Shown here: positions 50,916 through 59,687 of the stretch, piece by piece | Numbering within the stretch: the stretch's first letter is position 1 | Layout of the letters: the number at the start of each line of letters is the position of its first letter | Assembly: GCA_000720535.1 (NCBI GenBank) | Contig: JOAZ01000019.1 | Coordinates: 84,058-148,057 of the forward strand | Length of the DNA stretch: 64,000 nucleotides | Direction: 5' to 3' | DNA from: Streptomyces halstedii | GTDB lineage: Bacteria > Actinomycetota > Actinomycetes > Streptomycetales > Streptomycetaceae | Translations under genes and position numbers: made by a program | Notes under the pieces: generated by a model | Databases searched by the model: none | Told to the model about the DNA's origin: nothing | Seen by the model: the letters and a program-made list of their open reading frames with translations, nothing else

Positions 50916-50974
50916 GTTACGGAGCTTAACAAGCACCCTTGCGACGGCCTCTCGCTGGAGTTATGCTCCGTAAC
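50916..50974. promoter_or_regulatory. twin TetR operators, GTTA-N7-TAAC
   Basis: GTTACGGAGCTTAAC (50916-50930) and GTTATGCTCCGTAAC (50960-50974) are each GTTA-N7-TAAC palindromes. The second in reverse complement differs from the first at one base of 15. They lie between the divergent TetR and epimerase genes, centred 44 bp apart, as expected for autoregulated repressors. Confidence 0.75.
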
Positions 50975-51054
50975 TATTGAAATAACTCGTGTCGAAAGTG
51001 ACACCGCAACACGCCAGCTGGCATCCAGTCGGCGTTCGTCGAAGGGCACCCACC

Positions 51055-52062
51055 ATGACCGCCGCATCCACTCCCGCGTCCGCATCCACTCCTGCGTCCG
51101 CACCTGCTCCTGCGTCCTCGTCCGCCCCCGCCCTGCACGCCGTGCTCGGCGCCGGGCCGGCGGGCACCTCACTCGCTCGGGAGCTCGCGGGCCGAGGGCA
51201 TGACGTCCGTCTGGTCGACCGGCAGGGGAGGGGGCCCGTGATCGACGGTGTCACCCGGTTCCCGGCCGACGTGTCCACCACGGACGGCGCCCGCACGGCC
51301 GTGGCGGGAGCAGCGGTCGTCCACCACTGTGTGAACGTCGGCTACCACCTCCAGGTGGAGGTCATGCCGCTGATCCAGAAGGCCGTGCTGGCCGCGTCCG
51401 AAGAGGCCGGCGCCCGTCTGGTCGTCCTCGACACGCTCTACCCGTACGGCGAGACGCACGGCGCCGTGATGACCGAGGACACACCCTGGAGGGCGACCAC
51501 CCGCAAGGGGGTGATGCGCGCGGAGCTGGACGCGCTCTACCTCGCCGCGCACGCCCAGGGGCGCGTCCGTGTGGTCCTCGGCCGCTCCGCCGACTTCTTC
51601 GGCCCCGGCGTTCTCAACTCCACGCTCGGCGGCGCGGTTTTCCCGGCGGCGCTGACCGGCGGGGAGGTCCCGGGCTTCGGCGACATCGACCTCCCGCACA
51701 GCTACACGTACATCCGTGACGTCGCGCGCGGTCTCGCCACTCTCGCCGAGCACCCGGACGGGGACGGGCGCGTCTGGCACCTGCCGACGGCCCCGGCGCT
51801 CACCACGCGTCAGATCCTCGGCATGATCGAGGAGCGCACCGGGCGGCCCCTGGACGTCACGGTGATGAGCGAACCCCGCCCGTTCGGCCCGTTCGACGAC
51901 GTCTTCATGGCGGAGTACGCCGAGATGTTCTACCAGCACACCGAGGGCCAGACGGTCGACTCCTCCGCCATACGGGAGGCGTACGGTCTCGCCCCCACCC
52001 CGCTCGCGGACGCCCTGGACGAGACGCTGGCCTGGTACCGCGGCTTTCTCGCGGCCCGCTGA
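51055..52062 (+). CDS. NAD-dependent epimerase/dehydratase-like protein
   Basis: The 335-residue extended SDR has an N-terminal Rossmann fold after a 25-residue Ala/Ser/Thr/Pro-rich repeat region (STPASAS and APAPASS). The nucleotide-binding VLGAGPAGTSLARELAGRG is used in place of GxxGxxG with GxGxxG spacing, and the catalytic YPYGETHGAVMTEDTPWRA contains Tyr but the usual Lys spacing is not kept. DLPHSYTYIRDVARGLATLAE is NmrA/epimerase-like. The substrate is unknown. It is divergent from a TetR gene that probably controls it. The 51,061-51,125 region has short Thr-Pro-Ala-Ser repeats that may be dispensable. Confidence 0.82.
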   Translation: MTAASTPASASTPASAPAPASSSAPALHAVLGAGPAGTSLARELAGRGHDVRLVDRQGRGPVIDGVTRFPADVSTTDGARTAVAGAAVVHHCVNVGYHLQVEVMPLIQKAVLAASEEAGARLVVLDTLYPYGETHGAVMTEDTPWRATTRKGVMRAELDALYLAAHAQGRVRVVLGRSADFFGPGVLNSTLGGAVFPAALTGGEVPGFGDIDLPHSYTYIRDVARGLATLAEHPDGDGRVWHLPTAPALTTRQILGMIEERTGRPLDVTVMSEPRPFGPFDDVFMAEYAEMFYQHTEGQTVDSSAIREAYGLAPTPLADALDETLAWYRGFLAAR

Positions 52063-52144
52063 CGCCGCCCGCCCGGGGCGGCCTGCCCGGCCTTCTCGGC
52101 ACCGGGCAGTTGCCCGCGGCAGCCGTGAGCGCTCGCGACGGGCG

Positions 52145-53044
52145 TCAGCCGTGCAGGAACCCGGTGATCCGCCGACGCAGTCCGTCCGGGTCCAGGCCGT
52201 GCGCCGCGACGTGCTCCTCCAGCTGCCCGTACCGGCGCAGCTCCTCACGGGACACCCCGAGGCCGAGCACCCGGTGGGGAAGGTCGACAAGGGCGTCGTT
52301 GGCCGCAGCCGTCGACGTACCGGCCAGGTAGGGCTCGACGATCACCACGTCGGCCGCAGGGCCCGCGCCTACCGCGCTCCGCAGGCCCGGGGCGTCGAAG
52401 GGGCGGACGGTGGTCGCGTAGAGCACTGTCACGTCCAGGCCCTCCGTCGCGGCGAGCGTGTTGTCGAGCGTCGGTCCGACGGCCACCACCACCCCGGCGG
52501 ATCCCTGCCGCAGGGGTGTGAACCCGCCCCCGGTCACCGGGTGCGCCACACCGTTCGACTGGAGGGAGAGGCGTACGTAGACGCGGTCGTCCCCCGTGAC
52601 GGCCCGCCGCAGCAGTGCCTCCGCCTCATCGGGGTGCCCGGGGACGTGCACCGTCCAGCCGTCGAGGGTGTCCAGGAGGGCGACGTCGCCCGGTGCCATG
52701 TGGGTGAACCCGCCGGCCGGCCAGTCGTAGGACGCCCCGGCGCTGACGAGTACGCCGCCCACTCCCTGGTGCCCCAGGTCCAGCTTCACCTGCTCGAACG
52801 GCCGCTCCACCAGGAAGCTGGCGAACGTGTGCACCACGGGGCGCATCCCGGTCAGTGCCATCCCGGCCCCGGCGCCGATCAGCAGTTGCTCCCTGATGCC
52901 CACATGGACCACCCGGTCGGGATGGGCCCGCGCGGCACCCTCGAAGCCATCGCGGCTGATCTCGGCGAGAACCAGGGCGAGGCGCGGGTCCTCGTCCAGC
53001 AGCCGTGTGGTGGTGGTGATGAAGCGGTCGCGCATCGTGTCCAT
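52145..53044 (-). CDS. transketolase-like protein, C-terminal subunit
   Basis: The 299-residue protein carries the pyrimidine-binding and C-terminal domains of transketolase. DGFEGAARAHPDRVVHVGIREQLLIGAGAGMALTG includes the catalytic Glu in GIREQ, and MRPVVHTFASFLVERPFEQVK is the usual next strand. The C-terminal domain starts near VVVAVGPTLDN. Together with the gene just upstream it forms a split, two-subunit transketolase or DXS-like enzyme using thiamine diphosphate. GGAGG is 6 nt before ATG 53044. It is the second gene of a leftward operon, 94 bp after the first. Confidence 0.87.
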   Translation of the reverse strand: MDTMRDRFITTTTRLLDEDPRLALVLAEISRDGFEGAARAHPDRVVHVGIREQLLIGAGAGMALTGMRPVVHTFASFLVERPFEQVKLDLGHQGVGGVLVSAGASYDWPAGGFTHMAPGDVALLDTLDGWTVHVPGHPDEAEALLRRAVTGDDRVYVRLSLQSNGVAHPVTGGGFTPLRQGSAGVVVAVGPTLDNTLAATEGLDVTVLYATTVRPFDAPGLRSAVGAGPAADVVIVEPYLAGTSTAAANDALVDLPHRVLGLGVSREELRRYGQLEEHVAAHGLDPDGLRRRITGFLHG

Positions 53045-53138
53045 GGGTGTCCTCCGTGTGTCCTGGGTCCTGGTCCTGGGTGGTCCTGGGTCGTTCCCGG
53101 CCTCGTGGCGGTCGGCCGCGGGGCCGGGGGCACGACGC

Positions 53139-53840
53139 TCAGTGCTTGGGGTCGACGCGGGCGATCACGGCGTGCGGGCGGCCGGGATGCGGGGCGGTGA
53201 AGGCGTCGTACAGCGCGTCGTGGTCCCGGCCGTCCACCGTCCGGGCCGACCAGCCGGCGGCCTCGAACCGGGCGGCGATTCCGCCCGGCCGGGAGTACGA
53301 CGCGGAGGCGTTGTCGATCACCACGGTGTGCAGCTGCTCCAGGCCCGCCGGGCCGGCGTAGGCGATCGCCTCGTGGTTGCTGCCCTCGTCCAGTTCGGCG
53401 TCGCCCGTCAGCACCCAGACGCGGGGCCCGGTCAGGCCTTGGGCCCGCAGTCCCAGCACGCTTCCCACGGCGAGCGGGAGCCCGTGCCCGAGCGAGCCGC
53501 TGCCGATCTCCGCGCCCGGCACGAGCACCCGGTCCGGGTGGTGACCGAGTGGTGAGTCGTACGCCCCGAACCCGGGCAGCAACTCCTCGCCGAAGAAGCC
53601 ACGCGCGGCCAGTACGGCGTAGTAGGCCATCGGGCCGTGTCCCTTGGACAGGAGGAACCGGTCGCGGTCGGGGGCGCCGGCCGTGGCGGGTGAGACCCGC
53701 AGGACCCGGTTGTAGAGCACCCACAGGGTGTCCAGCGTGGAGGTGGCCGCGGGCCCGTGCTTCTCGTCGCCCGTCATCAGGCTCATCAGCCGGTGCAGGT
53801 CGTCGTATCCGTACGCCGGTGCGTGGGTCGTGTTCGTCAT
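53139..53840 (-). CDS. transketolase-like protein, N-terminal (TPP-binding) subunit
   Basis: The 233-residue subunit has the ThDP diphosphate-binding region: FLLSKGHGPMAYYAVLAARG, GSLGHGLPLAVGSVLGLRAQ, and VLTGDAELDEGSNHEAIAYA as the GDx(22-28)N-type motif with Asp and Asn ligands of Mg2+. It lacks the other two domains, which are encoded next. Split transketolases are known in archaea and actinobacteria and may act on xylulose or on specialised-metabolism sugars. ATG 53840 starts MTNTTHAPAYGYDDLHRLM. A MerR-type palindrome lies 17-34 bp upstream. Confidence 0.88.
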   Translation of the reverse strand: MTNTTHAPAYGYDDLHRLMSLMTGDEKHGPAATSTLDTLWVLYNRVLRVSPATAGAPDRDRFLLSKGHGPMAYYAVLAARGFFGEELLPGFGAYDSPLGHHPDRVLVPGAEIGSGSLGHGLPLAVGSVLGLRAQGLTGPRVWVLTGDAELDEGSNHEAIAYAGPAGLEQLHTVVIDNASASYSRPGGIAARFEAAGWSARTVDGRDHDALYDAFTAPHPGRPHAVIARVDPKH

Positions 53841-53856
53841 GTGGCTCAGCGTTCAA

Positions 53857-53874
53857 CATCAACCAAGGTTGAGG
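53857..53874 (-). promoter_or_regulatory. MerR-family-type operator in the split transketolase promoter
   Basis: The palindrome CCTCAACC-TT-GGTTGATG (minus strand) has 7 of 8 matching positions per arm. A TTGACC -35-like hexamer overlaps its left edge (53873-53878 on the plus strand as GGTCAA). A palindrome between -35 and a distant -10 (spacer about 19 bp, AACGCT) is characteristic of MerR-family promoters. No MerR gene is in the window. Confidence 0.6.
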
Positions 53875-53964
53875 TCAAGCGTCAAGGGGTTCGTGACCAC
53901 CCGCCCGAGTGCGGTATTGTTCTCATGCGCGTTCGGCCAGGGGAAACCCCAGGTCAGGCGGCAG

Positions 53965-54038
<74 letters not shown>

Positions 54039-54338
54039 CTGGAGACAGTCGCAGATCAGTGACGATCGGGCTCGGCGGCGAGGTGGTTCGCGCAGGACCC
54101 CGAAGTGAGCCGAGAGCGCCGCCCCGGCCGCCGTGATCTTGCAGGCATCCGGGTGCGGGTGGCGCTGCGTGGTGGTCGGTGAATCGTGGCCGGCGATCCC
54201 CCGGCCTGTCAGGACCTCGTCAAGGCGGCTGTGGTGTCCGGCATCGCTGGTGGCCCTTCGGCCGTTCACACGGTCGCTTTACTGTCGGCGGGGAGGGTGG
54301 CCGACGCGCGATCACCCTCCACCGCACCTGTGGGGCGG
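54039..54338. other. 300-bp region after tRNA-Pro, no gene recognised
   Basis: The stretch has no supported gene. It contains several short GC-rich inverted segments but no clean terminator. It begins the less dense, accessory-looking part of the window. Confidence 0.5.
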
Positions 54339-55646
54339 TCAGGAATCGGAGACGTCGCCGGTGTGAGGGGTGCGGTCGTCCAGGGTGATGGTGACGAGCG
54401 GGCCGTCGTCGGGGGAGAGGGCGGCGAGGCTGTTGCCGATGCGCTGGTAGACGGCCTCGGCGAGCTCCCGGTCGCCGTCACCTTCGGTGGCGGTGTGCCG
54501 CAGGTGGGACAGGCTGATGAGGACGGCGATGAGTGACCGGCCCGAGATGTCCGCTGCGATGCGGTTCTCGCCTTGGTCGGCGATCTGCGGAGGCATACGG
54601 AAGTGGGGGTGCCCGCCGGCCCAGCCGGACAGGAGCTCCCACAGGTCGCGGTGGCACACCAGCACGGCGGAAGAGATGCCCGCCGCCTGTGTCAGTACTC
54701 TGCTGTGCTCGGGATCGGCGACGGGCCGATCCCGCCCTTCGGTGTTCGCGTCCTGCGGTTCGGCCGGGAGGCGCTCAGCGAGGCCGGTGACCTCCGCGCG
54801 CAGGGCGGCGATCTGCCCGCTCAGCTCCGCGACAGTGGAAGGCGCGCCGTCAGCCACGGGGCCAGGGAGCGCGGCAACCAGTGGCGCAAGCTCCTCGGCC
54901 ACCACCTCGCGCACCACCTCGGCCACCTGTCCCCGCGTCAGAGGGGCTTCCGCCCCCTCTGTCAGCGCCTCACGCACCGCCTCGGCCACCTGCTCACGCG
55001 TCAGCGGGGCCTCCGTCTCCAGCCCGGCCCGCGGTCCGCCCTCGTCGCCAGGTGCGCCTTCGACCACGGCCCCGGTTTCGACAGCATGCGTACCCGTCGC
55101 GTCCGCGCCGTCTGCAGGGGCGGGGCCTTCCCCGGCCGATGGGATGCCGACGGTGACGCTGTCCGCCCGCTGCTCCGGCACCCCGTCCAGCAGAGACCTT
55201 CCGGCGTGCACGGTCTCGGCCGCCGCCGAGGCGTACCCGTTGCTCTCGCCGGCCGTGACCATCGCCGGAACCGGCACGGGCGCCAGTGACGCGACGCCCT
55301 GCGCGACGCTGCCCAGGGTTGTCTGCATGCCGGTCACTAGCTGTTGCAGTTGCCGCAGTTGATCGGCGGTAGCGCTGTCCTTGTCCGAGCCCTGGGTCGA
55401 GTAGGGCAACGGCAGAAGCTTCTGCGTGTCCTGGAGCGCCTTGGTCGTGCGGGCGAGCTCCTTGGCCACGGCGGTATGGGCCTCCGTGTTGGCGCTCTTC
55501 ACGTCGGTGAGCCCCCGGTCGAGGGTCTCGCTCAGCGTGGTGCTGGTGTGCAGCATCGCCTGATGCAGCATAGTCAGCCCGCTGGAAGCCTCGTCGCGGT
55601 CCCCGTTGCCGTCCGCGTCGTCCCCGCCGTTCTTGCCGAAGAACAC
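54339..55646 (-). CDS. hypothetical protein, acidic coiled-coil, 435 aa
   Basis: The product is not recognised. It begins MFFGKNGGDDADGNGDRDEAS, then a helical stretch (LHQAMLHTSTTLSETLDRG, VAKELARTTKALQDTQKLL, ATADQLRQLQQLVTGMQTTL) likely to be coiled coil, a Pro/Ala/Gly-rich middle and two imperfect repeats LTREQVAEAVREALTEGAEA / LTRGQVAEVVREVVAEELAP. The C-terminal ~120 residues (LLSGWAGGHPHFRMPPQIAD, SLIAVLISLSHLRHTA) look globular. There is no signal peptide or membrane helix. GTG 55646 is chosen because GTGAGG lies 5 nt upstream; ATG 55670 is an alternative. It lies next to a tRNA and could be element-borne. Confidence 0.6.
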   Translation of the reverse strand: MFFGKNGGDDADGNGDRDEASSGLTMLHQAMLHTSTTLSETLDRGLTDVKSANTEAHTAVAKELARTTKALQDTQKLLPLPYSTQGSDKDSATADQLRQLQQLVTGMQTTLGSVAQGVASLAPVPVPAMVTAGESNGYASAAAETVHAGRSLLDGVPEQRADSVTVGIPSAGEGPAPADGADATGTHAVETGAVVEGAPGDEGGPRAGLETEAPLTREQVAEAVREALTEGAEAPLTRGQVAEVVREVVAEELAPLVAALPGPVADGAPSTVAELSGQIAALRAEVTGLAERLPAEPQDANTEGRDRPVADPEHSRVLTQAAGISSAVLVCHRDLWELLSGWAGGHPHFRMPPQIADQGENRIAADISGRSLIAVLISLSHLRHTATEGDGDRELAEAVYQRIGNSLAALSPDDGPLVTITLDDRTPHTGDVSDS

Positions 55647-56357
55647 GTCACCCTCACTTTGAGTATGCATACAGTTACACGGGCAGTCTTCCGTGCGGCT
55701 GCCGCCCGCACAGTCGGTTCCGGCAGGTCCGGGGCGAATGGCCGGATTCCGCGTACTGCTGATACGCCTGTGGTTCAACTCCAGCCGGGCCCGCACGCGA
55801 CCCGCACGGCCTCCCCGGCCGGTACCGCCCGGAGGGTCTGCTGTACCGGTTTCCCGGTCGCCGGGGCCGCGGGCAGGCTGATGCCGCGCCGTCCGGCCGT
55901 GCTGGGCAAACCACCGGACAAGACGACCGGAGAGATGTGTGGCACGGTTGGACAGAAGGTTCTGGAGGCCCGCCCAACTGGATGACGGGAGTCGGTCGTA
56001 GGAGCGTTGGGTCACCAGGGCTGCGACAGACGCTGTGGGAGCCTGAGGCCACGTCCTGACTGTCGGGTGCCGCGAATCGGGCCCCTTCCCGGCACGCCGC
56101 CCATTCCCGCCTTCCGGTACGAGGCAACCGCCTCGGCGCAAGGTGACTGACAGCCTCACCGCAGGAAGGGACCACACGCGTCAGGAGCGAGACGTCCGGC
56201 CCACGTCGCCCGAGCTCTCCAGGAACACATCCACACCACCGCCAGGGAAGCCGCTCACGGCGGCCACCGGGCTGGTAGTGCCCGGCCGTCGGCCGGAACG
56301 CGACTGAGCCGAAGGACGGCGTACGTCGCATCAGTGCTGTCTCGGTGGAAGGAGCAC
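55647..56357. other. 710-bp intergenic region, no gene recognised
   Basis: Between the divergent hypothetical gene and the dehydrogenase gene no supported coding frame is seen; open frames here have no consistent third-position GC pattern or known motif. A 10-bp palindrome GTATGCATAC lies at 55662-55671 just upstream of the hypothetical gene and could be an operator or -10-like element. The gap is unusually long for this otherwise dense chromosome. Confidence 0.5.
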
Positions 56358-57506
56358 ATGGTGAAGGCCGTAGTTTACAAAGAACCGTTCAAGGTCGCCG
56401 TCGAGCAGGTCGAAGACCCCCGCATCCAGGACCCCACCGATGTCCTGGTCCGCATCACCTCGACCGCGATCTGCGGTTCCGACCTCCACATGTACGAGGG
56501 CCGTACCGCCGCGAAAGCGGGGATCGTTTTCGGACACGAGAACATGGGGATCGTCGAGGAGGTCGGGCAAGGGGTTGCCAGCGTCAAGCCGGGCGACCGG
56601 GTCAGCATGCCGTTCAACGTCGCCTGCGGTTTCTGCAGGAACTGTCTGGCGGGCCGCACGGCCTTCTGCCTGACTGTCAACCCCGGCTTCGCCGGGGGCG
56701 CCTACGGCTATGTGTCCATGGGCCCGTACGGCGGCGGACAGGCAGAGTACCTGCGAGTGCCGTTCGCCGACTTCAACTGCCTGCAGTTGCCGCCCGGGAC
56801 GGACCACGAGGACGACTTCGCCATGCTCGCCGACATCTTCCCCACCGGATACCACGCCGCCGAGCTGGCCCAGGTCAGCCCGGGTGAGACGGTAGTGGTG
56901 TCCGGCGCCGGACCGGTTGGACTGATGGCGGCCTACTCGGCGCTGCTGCGGGGCGCGTCAAAGGTGTTCGTCATCGACAAGGTACCGAGCCGCCTGGCGC
57001 TCGCCGAGCAGATCGGCGCCGTTCCCGTCGATTACAGCAAGGTCGACGCGGTCGAGCAGATCACCGAGCAGACACGCGGCGTCGGAGCCGACAAGGGCAT
57101 CGATGCCGTCGGCTACCAGGCCACCGTGCAAGAAGGCGAGGAGCAGCCGGCGATCGTCCTCAACAGCCTCGTGAAGGCCGTCCGGGCCACCGGCATGCTC
57201 GGTGTCGTCGGCCTGTACGTACCCTCCGATCCCGGCGCTCCGAACGAGGACGCCGCACACGGCCGACTGCTGTTCAACATCGGGGAGTTCTGGGAGAAAG
57301 GGCTGCGGATGGCCACCGGCCAGGCCAACGTCAAGGCGTACAACCAGCAACTGCGCGACCTCATCATCGCCGGCCGCGCCAAGCCGAGCTTCGTCGTCTC
57401 CAAGCGGCTGCCCCTGGAGGACGCTCCGGACGCATACCAGCGGTTCGACAAGAGGGAGGACGGATACTCGAAGGTCGTGCTCAAGCCCGGCCAACGGGCT
57501 GCCTGA
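56358..57506 (+). CDS. zinc-dependent alcohol/formaldehyde dehydrogenase (FdhA-like)
   Basis: The 382-residue enzyme is a medium-chain dehydrogenase like glutathione-independent formaldehyde dehydrogenase. The catalytic zinc site is AICGSDLHMYEGRT with GHENMGIVEEVG, and the structural zinc site is the four-Cys VACGFCRNCLAGRTAFC. The Rossmann motif is VVSGAGPVGLMAAYSALLRGA with the following acidic FVIDKVPSR, which favours NAD. It likely detoxifies formaldehyde or another aldehyde. GAAGGAG precedes the ATG at 56358. It stands alone and is followed by a hairpin. Confidence 0.92.
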   Translation: MVKAVVYKEPFKVAVEQVEDPRIQDPTDVLVRITSTAICGSDLHMYEGRTAAKAGIVFGHENMGIVEEVGQGVASVKPGDRVSMPFNVACGFCRNCLAGRTAFCLTVNPGFAGGAYGYVSMGPYGGGQAEYLRVPFADFNCLQLPPGTDHEDDFAMLADIFPTGYHAAELAQVSPGETVVVSGAGPVGLMAAYSALLRGASKVFVIDKVPSRLALAEQIGAVPVDYSKVDAVEQITEQTRGVGADKGIDAVGYQATVQEGEEQPAIVLNSLVKAVRATGMLGVVGLYVPSDPGAPNEDAAHGRLLFNIGEFWEKGLRMATGQANVKAYNQQLRDLIIAGRAKPSFVVSKRLPLEDAPDAYQRFDKREDGYSKVVLKPGQRAA

Positions 57507-57577
57507 CCGATGTAGGCAGGGCCGGTTCCGGCCCTCGACCATTTCCGGGACCGGGTCGGGGGCCGGCGTACGGCCCG

Positions 57578-57632
57578 CTCTCCGCACCGGCCGCCGACCG
57601 TGGTTTCGGGCCGGTGGCCGGTGCGGGGAGAG
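57578..57632 (+). terminator. hairpin after the dehydrogenase gene
   Basis: CTCTCCGCACCGGCC (57578-57592) pairs with GGCCGGTGCGGGGAGAG (57616-57632) as 15 bp with a 2-nt bulge. It lies 72 bp after the dehydrogenase stop and has further internal GC complementarity. The remaining sequence to 57809 shows no gene. Confidence 0.6.
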
Positions 57633-57809
57633 GCGGTCGGGGCTCTGCTCCGGTGTCTGCCCGGTTGTCTCATCGTCTTGGTACGGTGCCGGAACCGGAG
57701 CCGGCACGGACCGGTGATCCGGCCCCGGGCACCCGGTTCGTTCCGAGGGCGTGCCGTGGAGACGGTTCCGTTTCCGGCGCCCCGGTGGCGCTGACGAGGC
57801 TTTGGTGAG

Positions 57810-59531
57810 GTGCCGGACGCGGCGGGCCTGGCTGTCCGGAAGAAGGAGAGCGAGGATGACGGCGTGATCGCGATGTGTGGGCCCGCTGCGTTGCCCCTGG
57901 CGCACACCCTGGTCCAGAAGCGTGCCGAACCGCTGCTGCTGTTCGTCGAAGGCGCCGCCGGAGAGGGAAAGAGCCACCTGCTCCAGGAAGTGGCCGACCT
58001 GGCCGAGGAGGCGGAGAAGACCTGTCTGTGGTGGCGCTGCGGAACCGGCGGCGGGCCGTCGCCGGAGGACGAGCACCGGCGCACCCCGGCCCTGTGGCTG
58101 GTGGAAGACGTCCACCGGGCGGACGAGGACGAACTTCGTCGGCTGCGCCGCGTGCTGGAGGCGCTGGAGCCGGGCTCGGCGGCCGCGGTGACCTACCGTC
58201 CTGAGGAACTCCCTGTTCCCGCACTGCCGTTGGGCGGCTCGCCGATGACGTACCCGTCCCGGATGACAGTGCTCCGGTACCGGCTGGCCCCCTGGAACGA
58301 AGAACGCGTCCGCCAGGCCGCCGTGCAAGCGCTCGGTGAGGACTGGACGCCTGAGGCGCTGCGCAGGCTGTACGAGCGGACCAGGCTTGGTGGACAGGGC
58401 AGTGGCCCGGCTTGGCCAAGCGGTGCGAGGACTTCGTCGCCACGACCGCCGACATGCCGGGCATCGCCTCCGACGCGTACATCGTGCGCGGTCTGCTCGC
58501 CCTGGCCCAGGGTGACTGGGGGGAGGCGGCCTCCTGGCTGTCCCAACGCGGTACCAGCGGCACGGAAAGCCTTCCCGTGCCGCTGGCCGCGACCGCGGCC
58601 GGCGCCTTGATACGCCTCGCCCTGGCCCGCCAGGAGCTGGAAGCCGCGGCGGAACAGGCGCGTGCGGCATGGGCGGTGGTGGCCGGGAAGGGGGTGTGGT
58701 CGTGGGCCGCGGAACTCGCGCCCTGGGCCGTGGAAGCGCTGACGCGCGCGGGCGAGAGCGCCACCGCGCACGCCATGGTCCAGGACTTCGCGCGGGGCCT
58801 CGACCGGGGCGACGCGCCGGCCGCCAGGGCCGCGCTGACCTGGAGCCGTGCGGTGCTCGCCGAAACGGGAGCGCCGACTCGGGAGGGGCGGGACGGACTG
58901 CTGCGGGCCGCGGAGCTGCACCGGGAGGCCGCGGCGGCCTACGCGCGCCTGCCCCGCCCTACGCCCAGGCACTGGCGGCGGAGGGCGCCGCGCGCTGTGT
59001 GCTCGCCGCGCACACCGAAGCCGGCCCCGGCCCGGTCGCGGAGGGAGCCGACATCTCCGCGCCGGCGGGCACGGCGTCCTCCCGCGCCTCCGTCCTGTCG
59101 GCGATCACAGGGTCCTCGCGCACCTCTGTCCTGTCGGCGGTCACCGAGCTGGAATCCTGCGCCCAGCGCTTCACCGGTCTGGGCGCGGTCTGGGACGCGG
59201 CTTGGACCAGAACCCTGCTGCGCACGAGGCAGCCGGCCAAGAAGGGCCGCCCTCCCGGACGGCCCTCGCACGCCGATGAGTTGTCCCCCCCCGTGAGGCG
59301 GAGGTCGCCCAGCTCGCGGCCTCCGGTCTGACCAATCGGGAGATCGCCGCGACGCTGCATCTCTCGCCCCGCACGGTGGAGCAGCACATCGCCCGCGCCA
59401 TGCGAAAGACCGGCGCGCTCTCCCGCCGTGGCCTCGCCTCCCGGCCGGGAGGCGGCTCTTCGGACAGTGAGCGCCCCTTCGTCTGTCAGGGACAGCCGTC
59501 CCGGCACGGCGAGGAGGAGCTGGGGAGCTGA
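57810..59531 (+). pseudogene. LuxR-family (LAL-type) regulator, internally deleted and frameshifted
   Basis: The remains of a large ATPase-LuxR regulator lie across three frames. The N-terminal ATPase has Walker A VEGAAGEGKSHLLQEVADL and Walker B-like ALWLVEDVHRADEDEL; it breaks off near 58390 and joins helical, TPR-like repeats (GLLALAQGDWGEAASWL, AAGALIRLALARQELEAAAE) in another frame, implying an internal deletion of several hundred codons. A one-base loss in a C-run near 58960 and a run of eight C at 59285-59292 shift the frame again before the HTH, which reads LTNREIAATLHLSPRTVEQH and ends at 59531. Both later shifts are at C-runs, so sequencing error is possible there, but the deletion is not. 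It is probably inactive. Confidence 0.8.
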
Positions 59532-59576
59532 TACTGGTGGTATCCCGTGTCCCACTACGGCGAGTTCGCCGAGGAG

Positions 59577-59604
59577 CCCAACCGGCTGGTGACTTTGTGT
59601 GATC
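59577..59604 (+). repeat. dispersed 28-bp repeat, copy 1
   Basis: The element matches copy 2 at 60388-60415 at 24 of 28 positions and shares the core GACTTTGYGTGATC. The two copies flank the nucleotidyltransferase gene in the same orientation. Confidence 0.6.
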
Positions 59605-59687
59605 GCCAGTGGTGCACGGCTCAAGGGACCGTCCGTCTCCTTCATCGACCGTGGCCAGCGCTTCGGGCCCGCTGATAGATTCCCGCG

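Noticed and set aside
51061-51125. Short direct repeats at the start of the epimerase gene
   Set aside because: They encode Ala/Ser/Thr/Pro repeats at the N-terminus and are best seen as slippage in low-complexity coding DNA, not as operators.
55647-56177. N-terminal extension of the coiled-coil gene to 56177
   Set aside because: The extension has no ribosome-binding site and its Cys/Pro/Arg-rich composition differs sharply from the rest; GTG 55646 with GTGAGG upstream is better.
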